From Alphaproteobacteria bacterium (GTDB taxonomy: Bacteria > Myxococcota_A > UBA796 > GCA-2862545), in contig JACKET010000002.1 in NCBI GenBank assembly GCA_020632875.1, forward strand, positions 310,001 through 374,000: a stretch of DNA of 64,000 nucleotides, given 5' to 3'. Under the pieces are notes generated by a model. It was not told the origin of the DNA. It was given only the letters and a program-made list of their open reading frames with translations, and searched no databases. Each line of letters starts with the position of its first letter. Position 1 is the first letter of the stretch. A program made the translations under genes and the position numbers. Positions 63,872 to 64,000 of the stretch are shown piece by piece.

Positions 63872-64000
63872 CTACCCCACGATCGGGAGGTGGGGGTACG
63901 TCTCCCAGCCCGGATCGGGGTCGGAGAACACGATGTCGACCCGGCCCGGGTTGTTCTCGACCCGCACCTTGCCGGCGAAGTACGGCTGCAGCGCCGCGTC
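63872..64000 (-). CDS. C-terminal fragment of an unknown protein (cut by window end)
   Basis: The minus-strand frame from 64000 to the TAG at 63874-63872 is open and codes a 42-residue end with VRVENNPGRVDIVFSDPDPGW and a Pro-rich close. No family is recognised. It precedes the E1 gene by 62 bases on the same strand. Confidence 0.5.
   Translation of the reverse strand, partial: DAALQPYFAGKVRVENNPGRVDIVFSDPDPGWETYPHLPIVG

Overview
This is GC-rich (roughly 70 percent) bacterial chromosomal DNA, most likely from a member of the Myxococcota or a related deltaproteobacterial lineage. The inference rests on several secreted proteins with long Asp-Ala/Asp-Ser/Asp-Thr linkers ending in a Gly-Cys-Gly-Cys / hydrophobic / Arg tail (MYXO-CTERM type), a MopE-like lipoprotein with repeated Asp-rich metal-binding motifs, many lipoproteins, and tight gene packing with GTGA/ATGA overlaps. 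No rRNA, tRNA, phage or intact transposase was seen. The window cuts genes at both ends.

Layout. 0-3.5 kb: nucleotide kinase, HIT protein, outer-membrane-like protein and phosphoesterase. 3.5-4.75 kb: a lipoyl-less 2-oxoacid dehydrogenase E2 catalytic protein, preceded by hairpins, a 13-codon ORF with a perfect 13-nt anti-16S Shine-Dalgarno, and a small lipoprotein. 4.8-9.5 kb: an RNA-repair operon made of an RNA ligase-polynucleotide kinase fusion, a very unusual MJ1316(DUF504)-EEP-2H-poly(A)polymerase-like fusion, and a coupled membrane protein. 9.5-18.2 kb: cytochrome c lipoprotein, MopE-like lipoprotein, M23 peptidase, FAD oxidase and a minimal thioredoxin-reductase-like protein. 18.2-19.1 kb: gene-free repeats. 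19.1-29.1 kb: NhaC-type antiporter, zinc-ribbon protein, FHA-winged-helix protein, malate synthase, MoeB-rhodanese, pseudokinase-cyclase. 29.1-29.5 kb: a MITE-like element. 29.5-42.2 kb: aminopeptidase, ExbB/ExbD, FtsB, YgfZ, an orphan N6 DNA methylase, an alpha/beta hydrolase, N-formylglutamate-amidohydrolase-like protein, two SAF proteins, parvulin, ArsM, MAPEG and ZntB.

42.3-43.3 kb holds the most striking locus: an Asp-rich lipoprotein whose thioredoxin-like domain is interrupted by an in-frame TGA exactly where the first Cys of a WCxxC motif should be (Trp-TGA-Pro-Thr-Cys). A perfect hairpin matching bacterial SECIS rules follows, so this is a candidate selenoprotein. 43.3-56.5 kb is dominated by surface proteins (trypsin-like protease, PPC-repeat lipoprotein, lamin-tail/MYXO-CTERM protein), with a DUF4105 protein, an SLC13 transporter and a phosphoesterase that seems to start at CTG. 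56.5-60.1 kb carries CutA, a glycosyltransferase-like membrane protein, HinT, an ASCH-like protein and two copies of a dispersed repeat also found near 18.6 kb. 60.1-63.8 kb is an operon of fused 2-oxoacid dehydrogenase E1, an acyl-carrier-protein acyltransferase-like protein and an HD hydrolase.

Family assignments come from motifs read by eye; no database search was made.
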